Positions 9,428-18,000 of a stretch of 64,000 nucleotides of DNA are shown here, in pieces. The stretch spans positions 144,965-208,964 of the forward strand of contig NZ_KL537414.1 in NCBI RefSeq assembly GCF_000710345.2, written 5' to 3'. A model generated the notes under the pieces. The model was not told the DNA's origin. It saw only the letters and a list, made by a program, of their open reading frames with translations, and did no database searches. Each line of letters begins with the position of its first letter. Positions within the stretch are counted from its first letter, which is position 1. A program made the position numbers and the translations under genes. The DNA comes from Curtobacterium sp. S6 (GTDB lineage Bacteria; Actinomycetota; Actinomycetes; Actinomycetales; Micrococcaceae).

Positions 9428-10477
9428 GTGAAGAAGACATCATTCTCCCTGGTCGTGGCGGCAACGGGCCTGCTGCTGGCCTCGTGTTCGGCGCCGAGCG
9501 GTCAGGAATCCGCGCATCAGACCTCCGGCGACGGGGATCTCAAGATCGCCTGTTCGCAACAGGAGATCTTCTGCCAGAAGATGACCGATAACTTCACCCA
9601 GGCCACCGGCATCAAGGCGACGTACGTTCGCTTGGGATCGGGCGAGGTATTGGCCCGTCTGAAGACCAACAAGGGGGAGTTTGACGTCTGGTCGGGAGGG
9701 CAGGCGGAGAACCATATTGTCGCCCACAAGGACGGCAACATCGAGCCCTACGTCTCGCCCAACGCGGCCAAGCTGCCGTCCGAATACAACGATCCCGACG
9801 GGGTCTGGTCCGGTTTCTACACGGACTCCATCGGCTTCTGTTCGAGCAAGGACGAGCTGGCACGCCTGGGGGCCGACGCGCCCAAGTCCTGGGATGACCT
9901 TCTGGATCCCAAGTTCGAAGGCAAGATCTCCATGCCGCATCCGGCCACGGCGGGCGTGGGGTACATGGTCCTGTACACGCTCAATCAGAAATTCGGCGGG
10001 GACGAGGGCAAGGTCCTGGACTACATGCAGAAGCTCAATAAGAACGGGGTGCAGTACTCCAAATCTGCTGCGACCAGCACGCAGATGGTGGGCCGGGGCG
10101 AGGCCGCGGTCGGCATCGCACTGGATTCGGACTGTGCCCAGGCCCAGCACGAGGGCTTCGGGTCGCTCGAGAATACCTATCCGGAAGGTGGCACCGGTTT
10201 CGAGGTTGGCTCCGTGTCGATCGTCAAAGGCGCCAAGCACATGGATCAGGCCAAGAAGTACTTCGACTGGATCCTGAGCAAGGAAGCCCAGGAGAAGTTC
10301 GCCGAGGTTCCTTCCTTCGCGGCGCCTACTAACCCGGAGGTGACGATCGGCTCCGACGTTCCCGACCAGACGAAGGTCTCCAAGGTCAGCTGGAACGTCG
10401 CCGATGCCGCCGGAAAGCGTCAGGATCTGAACACGCTTTTCGAAGAGAAGATCCAGAAGGCCAGCGAGGCCAAGTAG
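9428..10477 (+). CDS. ABC transporter substrate-binding lipoprotein
   Basis: Extracellular binding protein of the Fe3+/2-aminoethylphosphonate/hexose-phosphate cluster of type II periplasmic binding proteins. A lipoprotein signal (LVVAATGLLLASCSAPSG) gives a lipid-anchored Cys near residue 20. Typical features follow: a GSGEVLARLKTNKGEFDVWSGG segment in the ligand cleft, SWDDLLDPKFEGKISMPHPATAGVGY, and a C-terminal KKYFDWILSKEAQEKFAE. No iron-chelating Tyr pair can be pointed to, so the ligand is open. Start GTG 9428 has GGGGGT upstream. First gene of a three-gene importer followed by a phosphodiesterase, which favours an organophosphate or phosphate-ester ligand (inference). Confidence 0.85.
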   Translation: MKKTSFSLVVAATGLLLASCSAPSGQESAHQTSGDGDLKIACSQQEIFCQKMTDNFTQATGIKATYVRLGSGEVLARLKTNKGEFDVWSGGQAENHIVAHKDGNIEPYVSPNAAKLPSEYNDPDGVWSGFYTDSIGFCSSKDELARLGADAPKSWDDLLDPKFEGKISMPHPATAGVGYMVLYTLNQKFGGDEGKVLDYMQKLNKNGVQYSKSAATSTQMVGRGEAAVGIALDSDCAQAQHEGFGSLENTYPEGGTGFEVGSVSIVKGAKHMDQAKKYFDWILSKEAQEKFAEVPSFAAPTNPEVTIGSDVPDQTKVSKVSWNVADAAGKRQDLNTLFEEKIQKASEAK

Positions 10478-10562
10478 TACCGACCGATGTCGTCCGACCC
10501 CGTCGCTCGTCGAGAGAGACCCTTGGCGGGGTCGGGCTCAAGCCCGAAAAGTCCCCAACACC

Positions 10563-12257
10563 ATGACAGCGCTGAAGAAACGCGGCATCCATATCTGGAT
10601 TCTCACCGCGATCGTCCTGATTGCCCTTTACTTTGTGGTCCTCCTGCCCAGCATTCGATTGTTGGGCCAGGGGCTCAGCTCCCAAGGCATCACCGCGTTC
10701 ACCAAGTCGATCGTGGGAACCGGCGGAAAAAACGTCTTGGTGAACACGGTGATTCTCGGATGTCTGGTCGGGCTCGTGGGCATGATCGCCGGTTTTGTCC
10801 TCGCGATGGCCCAGACCCGTCTGCGATTCCGGGGCAAGAGGATCTTCCACTGGATTGCGATGTTGCCGCTGATCTCCCCGCCCTTCGCGATCGCCACCGC
10901 GACAGTAACCCTCTTCGGGAGGCGGGGCCTCATCACGGACAAGCTCCTTGGACTCGACGTGGACGTCTATGGGCTCCCTGGCTTGGTCATCGTCCTGGCG
11001 CTCAGCTTTACGCCGGTTTCGTACATGAACTTCAGCGGAATGATCCGCAATCTCGACCCCACCTTGGAAGAAGCCGCGCAGTCCTTGGGCGCTAGTCACC
11101 TGACGACGCTGCGCAAGGTCATCCTGCCGATGTTGCTCCCCGGTTTTGCCACGGCCTTCCTCTTGCTCTTCGTGGAGGCCGCCGCCGACCTGGCGAATCC
11201 GTTAGCGCTGGGCGGAGACTTCAGGGTCCTGGCCTCGGAGATCTACTTTGCGGTGGCCGGCAACGGCGACATCTCGTATGCGGCAGGGGTGGCCGTGGCC
11301 CTGCTTATCCCGTCGCTGTCCGTGTTCTTGATCCAGCGCTACTGGGTGAGCAAAAAGTCGGTCGTTTCCGTGACGGGAAAACCTTCGGGGCAGCCGAAAC
11401 CCCTTGAGTCGTGGTGGATTAAGGCCCCGATCGGGATCCTGGCTGGCGCGTGGATACTGCTGATCCTCCTGATGTATCTCACCATCGTCGCGGGCGGATT
11501 CGTCACGATCCTCGGGGTCAAGAACGACTTCAGCTGGGAGCACTACGAATTCATTTTCCGTCTCGGCAAGGAAGCGATCGTGACGACCACGGTCATGACC
11601 CTTATCGCGGCACCGTTCGCGGTGCTGATCGGAACCCTCACCGCGTGGCTGGTGGTCCGTCAGTTCAAACGATTCGGGGCGGTGTTGGATCTCGTCGGCA
11701 TGCTTGGCCTTGCCGTACCCGGGACCATCTTGGGCCTCGGTTTCGCGATTGCCTATTCCCAGCCCACCTGGCTCTTCGGAGTCAGAATCCTCCCGGCCCT
11801 CGCGGCCGGAGGCGCGGTGCTCGGAGGCGCCGTCGCGATCGTCATGGTTTACATCGCGCGAGGGCTACCGGCGAGCCAGCAGTCCTCGATCGCGGCCCTT
11901 CGACAAGTCAGCACCAGCCTGGAGGAAGCGGCCGCGAGCCTGGGGGCCGGACCGTTGACGGTGCTCAGGAAAGTTACCGCCCCCTTGATCTACCAATCCA
12001 TGCTGACCGGATTCACGTATACGGTCACCCGATCCATGACGGTCATTACCGCGGTCATTTTCATCATCACCCCACAGACCAAGGTCATGGCGGGGCAGAT
12101 CTTGGACGAGGTCGACGCCGGTCGCTTCGGCAATGCCTTCGCCTACTGCACGCTGTTGATCGCCATCGTGCTCGCCATCTTGGTCGTCACCGAGCTCCTC
12201 CACCGCCTCCTAGGCCGTCGCGGCATCGAGAACCTGAAGGGAAAGAACAAGTCGTGA
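10563..12257 (+). CDS. ABC transporter permease, two fused membrane domains
   Basis: Membrane channel subunit of the importer, formed by two fused MetI-like permease domains (FbpB type, 564 aa). Each half carries an EAA loop that docks the ATPase: LEEAAQSLGASHLTTLRKVILPMLLPG near residue 170 and LEEAAASLGAGPLTVLRKVTAPLIYQ near residue 455. About 12 hydrophobic helices are evident. ATG 10563 follows the binding-protein gene by 85 bp. The last codons overlap the ATPase start (GTGA, 12254-12257), which indicates translational coupling. Related fused permeases occur in Fe3+, AfuB and PhnV-type systems. Confidence 0.9.
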   Translation: MTALKKRGIHIWILTAIVLIALYFVVLLPSIRLLGQGLSSQGITAFTKSIVGTGGKNVLVNTVILGCLVGLVGMIAGFVLAMAQTRLRFRGKRIFHWIAMLPLISPPFAIATATVTLFGRRGLITDKLLGLDVDVYGLPGLVIVLALSFTPVSYMNFSGMIRNLDPTLEEAAQSLGASHLTTLRKVILPMLLPGFATAFLLLFVEAAADLANPLALGGDFRVLASEIYFAVAGNGDISYAAGVAVALLIPSLSVFLIQRYWVSKKSVVSVTGKPSGQPKPLESWWIKAPIGILAGAWILLILLMYLTIVAGGFVTILGVKNDFSWEHYEFIFRLGKEAIVTTTVMTLIAAPFAVLIGTLTAWLVVRQFKRFGAVLDLVGMLGLAVPGTILGLGFAIAYSQPTWLFGVRILPALAAGGAVLGGAVAIVMVYIARGLPASQQSSIAALRQVSTSLEEAAASLGAGPLTVLRKVTAPLIYQSMLTGFTYTVTRSMTVITAVIFIITPQTKVMAGQILDEVDAGRFGNAFAYCTLLIAIVLAILVVTELLHRLLGRRGIENLKGKNKS

Positions 12258-13366
12258 GCGCGAAAAACATCGAGCCGTCGTCAGTCGACTTTACGAACAT
12301 CGTCAAGAGATACCGCAGCAAACACGGTGCCGTCACGGCCGTGGAGGGCTTCACGCTGAGCGTGCGCCCGGGCGAGTTGGTGAGCTTCCTCGGGCCCTCC
12401 GGCTGCGGCAAGACCACCACATTGCGGATGATCGCCGGATTCGAAGAGATCACCGAAGGTGAGTTGCTGATCTCCGGTCAGCGCATGAACGACATCGAGC
12501 CGCATCGACGGCCAATCTCGATGGTCTTCCAGTCCTACGCTCTGTTTCCGCACCTTTCGGTGCGGGACAACGTTGCCTTCGGGCTCAAGCTACGTAAAGA
12601 ATCCGGCCAGAAGATTCGCTCGCTCGTGGACACCGCGATGGAGACCATGAACATCGGCCAGTATGCAGACCGCGCCCCGCACGAGCTCTCCGGGGGACAG
12701 CAGCAGCGCGTGGCACTGGCGCGGGCGATCGTCACCGAGCCCCGGGTGCTCCTCTTCGATGAGCCCCTGTCCAATCTGGATGCCAAGCTCAGGGTCAAGA
12801 TGCGGACCGAGATCCGTCGTATTCAACAGGACTTGGGCATCACGGCGATCTTCGTGACCCACGACCAAGAAGAGGCCATGAGCATCTCCGACCGGATCGT
12901 GGTCATGCGGGCCGGCAAGATCGAGCAGGTCGGCACGCCGGAAGACATCTACGAAGAGCCGGTGAACCAGTTCGTAGCCGACTTCATCGGTTCGTCCAAT
13001 CTGTTCGATGTGCGGCATCCCCGGCTTTCATCCGGGGGAGGTGGGGCGGTCGTTCGACTGTTCGGCCAGGATGTTTCCGTGCCCATCGCCGGATCTCGCT
13101 GGGAGGAAGGGGCGGCCGGTAAAGCGCTCCTTCGGCCGGAGCGCGTCAGGGTCCACTCGGAAGGCGCGGAGGTCGGCGGGCAGATCACCGCACCCGGGAG
13201 GGTCACCAGATACCAGTACTTCGGCGACCACACCAGATTGGAATGCGAGACCGCCGAGGGCGCGGTCAAGGCCAGGCTGTACGGGCAGTCCAGGCACTGG
13301 AAGGTCGGGGAAGGCTGCCTGATCGCCTTCGAGCCACAGGACATTCGGCTCATCAAGGCTTCTTGA
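12254..13366 (+). CDS. ABC transporter ATP-binding protein
   Basis: Energises the importer. Walker A is SFLGPSGCGKTTTL, the Q-loop lies in MVFQSYALFPHL, the signature is LSGGQQQRVALARA, Walker B is VLLFDEPLSNLD, and the switch His is in VTHDQEEAM. After ~residue 250 a C-terminal TOBE-like regulatory domain follows (ALLRPERVRV; GRVTRYQYFGDHTRLEC). The 370-aa length and TOBE domain match the PotA/FbpC/UgpC class. GTG 12254 overlaps the permease stop by 4 nt, the usual coupling in this window. The gene ends 57 bp before the phosphodiesterase. Confidence 0.93.
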   Translation: MSAKNIEPSSVDFTNIVKRYRSKHGAVTAVEGFTLSVRPGELVSFLGPSGCGKTTTLRMIAGFEEITEGELLISGQRMNDIEPHRRPISMVFQSYALFPHLSVRDNVAFGLKLRKESGQKIRSLVDTAMETMNIGQYADRAPHELSGGQQQRVALARAIVTEPRVLLFDEPLSNLDAKLRVKMRTEIRRIQQDLGITAIFVTHDQEEAMSISDRIVVMRAGKIEQVGTPEDIYEEPVNQFVADFIGSSNLFDVRHPRLSSGGGGAVVRLFGQDVSVPIAGSRWEEGAAGKALLRPERVRVHSEGAEVGGQITAPGRVTRYQYFGDHTRLECETAEGAVKARLYGQSRHWKVGEGCLIAFEPQDIRLIKAS

Positions 13367-13423
13367 CCCTGGTAGGCATCGAACGCATCGAGGCGGGCAA
13401 GACGGAGAGTAGGAGGAGAATTC

Positions 13424-15214
13424 ATGAAACATGTATTGAGGTGGGGGATGGCCGCGGCCCTGGTCGTAACGGCGCTAGGCGCCCCATCGGCCGAGGCCCA
13501 GGACCACGCGGGTTCCTGCCCCGACTATCACGTGATGTACGACAGATTTGTCCACGGCCTTGAGGGGAATGATCTCGGACTCGCGGTGCAACATCGCGGT
13601 GCGTTTTCGGCGACGCTTCCGGGTAACAGCCTCGGGGCCTTCCGGGCCTCCTTCGAAGCGTGTCAGCCGGCGATCGAAACCGACGTGCGCACCACCCGCG
13701 ACGGACAGTTGGTGCTGTTTCACGACACCCATGTCGGGCTCGCCCTCGAGCCGACATTCGATCCAGAGCGGGGGACGGGACCGAATCCCGCCCTGTCTTC
13801 TCTGGACTATCGAGACCTGGAGCGGAAGCCGTTGTTGACGAAGGACCGCAAGCCGACGTCGTTCGAGGTGCCCACTCTCGATCAGCTGCTCCAAACCGCC
13901 GAGAACATGCACGCGCCGACTCTGATGCACCTGGACGTGAAGGAGCCCGATCAGGCCGTACGCATCGCCCGTACCATCGCGGACTTTGAGAGTTCGCATC
14001 CTGACTCACACATGAGCCAACGGGTGGTCCTGAAATTGCCGATGAGCGAGTACCCGACTCCAGGTGACTGGCAAGCGGCCCTGGACCGGGCGGGCGTTCA
14101 CCGCACGATCATGGTGCTGCCCATGATGAACCCCGGAGTCGCTGCGGCCCTCGATGCGTTTCCGGGGAAGGGGTCCGTGCCACGCTCCCAGGAGGCGCTT
14201 CGGGCTTGGACCGAGGCCCCGTCCACGCTTGCCCCTGCCGTCGAGGTGCTGATTAAAGACTCTTCGGACGTCCGGTCCACCAAACATGTCTTCAGTGAAT
14301 TCGGGGACTACCAGACTCCCAAGAGCCGCGACCCGGGAAATGCTGAGCCCGGTTCGATGGCCCAGATGGCCTTCACCGTGCTGGCTTCGGGCAAGCCCCT
14401 GGGCAATTTTGTCCCCTTGCCCGACCGCATGCTGTGGGAAACCCGCTCCTTCTCCGGTTACACCGTTCCCAACATCGGTGGTGACCATCGCCCGCTGAAC
14501 GTGACGCGGGCCTTCTACAACGCCGATGGACGATGCTGCTACGCGTTGGACGACAAGCGGTCCACCTCGAAGTACGCCCGTGAAGCGCAGGACCTCCGGG
14601 CGAATATTGCGTGGCAGGCCGACATGGGAGTGCGGCTCTTCACCGTGGACGATTCCGATTCGGTGCACACATACCTGTCGGAGAACAACATTCTCGATCG
14701 CGCGTCCGTTCCGAGCCCGCGGAGAGCCGCTGCCGAGAGCCGGTCGTGGTTGTATTGGCAACTGCAGGGCATGCGAATCCCGAACGAGTCGCGCGTGACC
14801 CTCAAGGGGTGGGGCGGGGGAGCCTCCCACACGTGGCAGGGCCAGGTTTGTCTCTTCAACTGGCGGGATCAGCCGGGATGGGTCGCCGCCTGCTGGTACG
14901 ACAAAGAGTCGGGATACTCACCCGAGATGGAGATTTCGGTGGTCAACGACCACTTCATGAGGATCAAGAATGTCTTCGACCAACAATGCCTCGCCACCCA
15001 TCCCGGGGACTGGGACCTCGTGTATTGGCAGGCCAACTGCGACGATCCGCGAACCCTCTGGAGCCGCACGGCGAACGACGAGTACCGCGACGTCGATGGC
15101 CGCTATCTGAGCTTCGATTGGGACGACCGCTATTCGTGGGGAGTCCCGTGGGCTTACGCCCATCTCACGGAGCAATCGACCGGTTCCTGGAGCACGTGGA
15201 GCTTCGATGTCTGA
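13424..15214 (+). CDS. secreted glycerophosphodiester phosphodiesterase with C-terminal extension
   Basis: Hydrolyses glycerophosphodiesters to an alcohol plus sn-glycerol-3-phosphate outside the cell. A Sec signal peptide (WGMAAALVVTALGAPSAEAQ) is followed by the GDPD barrel: QHRGAFSATLPGNSLGAF (catalytic His-Arg), AIETDVRTTRDGQLVLFHDTHVG (metal Glu/Asp and catalytic His) and MHLDVKEPD, where Asp stands at a position often Glu. After ~residue 435 lies a ~155-aa Trp-rich domain that looks like a binding module (repeated W-x-Y/F elements, Cys pairs). Start ATG has AGGAGG upstream. It sits directly behind the ABC importer and overlaps the next gene by 8 bp, suggesting one phosphoester-scavenging unit. 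Confidence 0.88.
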   Translation: MKHVLRWGMAAALVVTALGAPSAEAQDHAGSCPDYHVMYDRFVHGLEGNDLGLAVQHRGAFSATLPGNSLGAFRASFEACQPAIETDVRTTRDGQLVLFHDTHVGLALEPTFDPERGTGPNPALSSLDYRDLERKPLLTKDRKPTSFEVPTLDQLLQTAENMHAPTLMHLDVKEPDQAVRIARTIADFESSHPDSHMSQRVVLKLPMSEYPTPGDWQAALDRAGVHRTIMVLPMMNPGVAAALDAFPGKGSVPRSQEALRAWTEAPSTLAPAVEVLIKDSSDVRSTKHVFSEFGDYQTPKSRDPGNAEPGSMAQMAFTVLASGKPLGNFVPLPDRMLWETRSFSGYTVPNIGGDHRPLNVTRAFYNADGRCCYALDDKRSTSKYAREAQDLRANIAWQADMGVRLFTVDDSDSVHTYLSENNILDRASVPSPRRAAAESRSWLYWQLQGMRIPNESRVTLKGWGGGASHTWQGQVCLFNWRDQPGWVAACWYDKESGYSPEMEISVVNDHFMRIKNVFDQQCLATHPGDWDLVYWQANCDDPRTLWSRTANDEYRDVDGRYLSFDWDDRYSWGVPWAYAHLTEQSTGSWSTWSFDV

Positions 15215-15953
15215 GCGAGGACGCCGTCATGGGGAAGAGCCACGCGGCGAAAGACGGCGTGATGATCCGTGCCACCGCCCGAGCCGTGTTCCGGAGGCGA
15301 CGCGGCGAAAATGGTGCTCGACCTTTGAACCGCGTCGGTTTCGCGGGTGGACCGTGGTTGCGGAGGTTCCGGATTTCTCACCGTGGAGGAGACAGGCTCG
15401 GCGGGCGATGCGCCGGCTGCACGAGGCCAGTGGCCCCGGGGAGTGGTCTCACCACCCGCTTTCCAGCCTGCATATGACGGTGTTTCCCGGGTTGACCGAG
15501 TACGACCTCGATCCCGATCGATTCGGTGAGGCCCGGTGGGGTCCGGATCAGACCATCGAAGGGCTCACCCGCGAGTGTCTCCGGCGCATCGAGGCCTCGG
15601 CGGTACCGTGCATCGGGCCCCTCGAGGTCGAGATCCTCGGATTGGATTCCAGGCGTGACGAGGTTCGAGTCCTCGTGGAGATCACCGATTCGCGCCAGAG
15701 GCAACGCGTCGCGCGCTTCCGAGAACTCCTCCGGGAAGTGCTGCAGTGGGCAGCCCCGGGGTTCGACGATTATCGGTTCCACATCACCCTCTCCTACCGG
15801 CTCACCGACGGTCGGCTCAGGGAATCTCTGGAGGGAGAAAGGTTCGCGCACGTGGTGTCCCCGGCCATTCGGTCCGGACGGATCGAGTTGGCGGCACCGG
15901 CCTTCTGCGTCATCGACTCGATGGTCTCCTTCCCGCCGCTGATCCGGTTCTAG
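15207..15953 (+). CDS. 2H phosphoesterase superfamily protein
   Basis: Predicted cytoplasmic phosphoesterase. Two HxT motifs, HMTVFPGL near residue 88 and HITLSYRL near residue 192, are ~105 residues apart. They define the 2H superfamily (RNA ligase-like, cyclic phosphodiesterases); the spacing and flanks resemble the DUF1868 group. About 45 Arg-rich residues precede the domain, so the true start may lie downstream of ATG 15207. ATG 15207 overlaps the phosphodiesterase stop by 8 bp and is kept on that basis. Substrate unknown; a 2',3'-cyclic phosphate is the family-based guess. Convergent with the ABC-F gene, 21 bp apart. Confidence 0.75.
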   Translation: MSERGRRHGEEPRGERRRDDPCHRPSRVPEATRRKWCSTFEPRRFRGWTVVAEVPDFSPWRRQARRAMRRLHEASGPGEWSHHPLSSLHMTVFPGLTEYDLDPDRFGEARWGPDQTIEGLTRECLRRIEASAVPCIGPLEVEILGLDSRRDEVRVLVEITDSRQRQRVARFRELLREVLQWAAPGFDDYRFHITLSYRLTDGRLRESLEGERFAHVVSPAIRSGRIELAAPAFCVIDSMVSFPPLIRF

Positions 15954-15974
15954 CGGAACAGCGCTGCGGAGGAA

Positions 15975-17789
15975 TCAGTCGACGATCTCGGACAGCTCCA
16001 GCCAGCGCATCTCGAGCTCGTCGACCTCGTCCTGGATCCGCTGGACCTTGCGGCCGAAATCGGCCAGCCCTTCGTAGTCGGACTGGTCATGAGCGGCCAT
16101 CTCCTCGTGTACGGCGCGCTTGGATTCGCTGAGCCGGCTCAGTTTGCGGTCGATCGCCTTGATCTCCTTCTGAGCCTCGCGGACCTCCGCGCCGGAACGC
16201 TTGGGTGCGCCCGACGGCGCCGGGCCGGCCGAGTTCGATGCCGTCGCGGCGCGGGAATCGGCCTCCGCCTGTTCCTGGAGTTCGAGGTACTGATCCACCC
16301 CGCCCGGGACGTGGCGGAACCGCCCGTTCATCACGGCGTACTGCTGGTCCGTGACGCGCTCCATCAGGTATCGGTCGTGCGAGACCACCAGGAGCGTGCC
16401 CGGCCACGTATCCAAGAGATCTTCCATGGCGGCCAGCATGTCGGTGTCGAGATCGTTCGAGGGCTCGTCGAGGATCAGCACGTTGGGCTCGTCCAACAGG
16501 ATGAGCAGAAGCTGCAGTCGGCGCCGCTGTCCACCCGAGAGATCGCGGACCGGCGTCGAGAGCTGCGCATTCGTGAAGCCGAGCCGCTCGAGGAGCTGCC
16601 CCGGCGTCATCTCTTTGCCGTCGGCCATGTAGCTGCTGCGTTTGCGGCCGATGACGTCCGAGACGCGCTCGTTCTCAATATCCTTGAGCTCATCGAGCTG
16701 CTGCGTCAGGGTCGCCACGCGAACCGTCTTTCCCGTCTTGACGCGGCCCGTCGTGGGTTCGACATCGCCGGTGACGAGCCCGAGGAGGGTCGATTTTCCG
16801 GCGCCGTTGACCCCCAGAATTCCGGTGCGCTCGCCGGGCGCGATGCGCCAGGTCACGCGCTGGAGAACGGGCTTCTCGTCGCCGTCGGGGAGCGGGTAAG
16901 AGACCGAGACATCCTCGATGTCCACGACGTCCTTGCCCAACCGGGAGACGGCCATGCGCGAGAGCTCGACCTGGTCGCGAACCGGTGGGACATCGTCGAT
17001 CAGTTCGTTGGCCGCGTCGATGCGGAACTTGGGCTTGGACGTGCGGGCCGGTGCCCCGCGGCGTAGCCACGCGAGCTCCTTGCGCATCAGGTTTTGCCTT
17101 TTTGCCTCGGCGGCCGCGGCCTGCCGGTCGCGTTCCACGCGCTGGAGAATATACGCGGCGTAGCCGCCTTCGAAGGGCTCGACCAGGCCGTCGTGCACCT
17201 CCCAGGTATCGGTGCAGATTTCGTCGAGGAACCACCGGTCGTGGGTCACGGTGAGCAGTCCGCCCTGGTTCTTGGGCCACCTCTGGTTCAGGTGGCGCGC
17301 GAGCCAGGTGATGGCCCCGACGTCGAGATGGTTGGTGGGCTCGTCCAGCATCAGCACGTCCCAGTCGCCGATGAGCAATTGGGCCAGCGCGACCCGGCGC
17401 CGTTGGCCGCCGGACAGGGAATTGATGGGCGCGGTCCAGTCGAGATCCTGCACGAGGCCCGAGATGACGTCACGGATCTTGGGGTCCGAGGCCCACTCGT
17501 AGTCGGGGGCGTCGCCGACCATGGCGTATCCGACGCTGTGGTCGTCCTCGAGCACGTCCGACTGGTCCAGATAACCGACTCGCACGCCGGAGCGCACCGT
17601 CACACGGCCCTCGTCGGGCTTGAGGCGCTGGGCCAGCAGGGACAGCAAGGTCGACTTTCCGTCGCCGTTGCGTCCGACGATGCCGATGCGGTCGCCTTCC
17701 GAAACTCCGACCGTGACGCCTTCGAAGACGGTGCGGGTGGGGAACTGAACATGAAGCGATTCGCCGCCGAGTAGATGTGCCACATCCAT
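15975..17789 (-). CDS. ABC-F family ATPase (Uup-like)
   Basis: Soluble tandem-ATPase protein acting on ribosomes or DNA structures, without membrane domains. First cassette: GRNGDGKSTLL (Walker A), LSGGQRRRVALAQLL, VLMLDEPTNHLD, VTHDR. An arm/linker region with charged residues spans ~230-280. Second cassette: GVNGAGKSTLL, LSGGQRRRLQLLLILL, VLILDEPSNDLD, VSHDR. The C-terminal ~80 residues form a Glu/Lys-rich coiled coil, as in Uup. Length is 604 aa. ATG 17789 lies 88 bp from the divergent tRNA-Gln. In related actinobacteria an ABC-F gene stands between ispE and glmU, in line with its place here. Confidence 0.93.
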   Translation of the reverse strand: MDVAHLLGGESLHVQFPTRTVFEGVTVGVSEGDRIGIVGRNGDGKSTLLSLLAQRLKPDEGRVTVRSGVRVGYLDQSDVLEDDHSVGYAMVGDAPDYEWASDPKIRDVISGLVQDLDWTAPINSLSGGQRRRVALAQLLIGDWDVLMLDEPTNHLDVGAITWLARHLNQRWPKNQGGLLTVTHDRWFLDEICTDTWEVHDGLVEPFEGGYAAYILQRVERDRQAAAAEAKRQNLMRKELAWLRRGAPARTSKPKFRIDAANELIDDVPPVRDQVELSRMAVSRLGKDVVDIEDVSVSYPLPDGDEKPVLQRVTWRIAPGERTGILGVNGAGKSTLLGLVTGDVEPTTGRVKTGKTVRVATLTQQLDELKDIENERVSDVIGRKRSSYMADGKEMTPGQLLERLGFTNAQLSTPVRDLSGGQRRRLQLLLILLDEPNVLILDEPSNDLDTDMLAAMEDLLDTWPGTLLVVSHDRYLMERVTDQQYAVMNGRFRHVPGGVDQYLELQEQAEADSRAATASNSAGPAPSGAPKRSGAEVREAQKEIKAIDRKLSRLSESKRAVHEEMAAHDQSDYEGLADFGRKVQRIQDEVDELEMRWLELSEIVD

Positions 17790-17877
17790 AGACTACGTGC
17801 TCGTAACCGGCGTGCAGAACGGCCTCGATGCTTTGATACGATGAGTAACCGTCCGGGACGGCAAGTCCCCATGACAA

Positions 17878-17948
17878 TCCGCCTTGGTGTAATGGCAGCA
17901 CAGCGGCCTTTGGAGCCGTTAGTCTAGGTTCGAGTCCTAGAGGCGGAG
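17878..17948 (+). tRNA. tRNA-Gln (anticodon UUG)
   Basis: Cloverleaf: acceptor TCCGCCT/AGGCGGA with discriminator G, D-arm with TGGTGTAATGGCA, anticodon loop CTTTGGA giving UUG at positions 34-36, and T-arm with GGTTCGAGTCC. No encoded CCA. It lies immediately upstream of glmU, a common actinobacterial placement. Confidence 0.95.
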
Positions 17949-18000
17949 CGAGTCTGCGCGCCCCGCGTCGACATCACCCACATCGAGGAGTCCCACTCTC

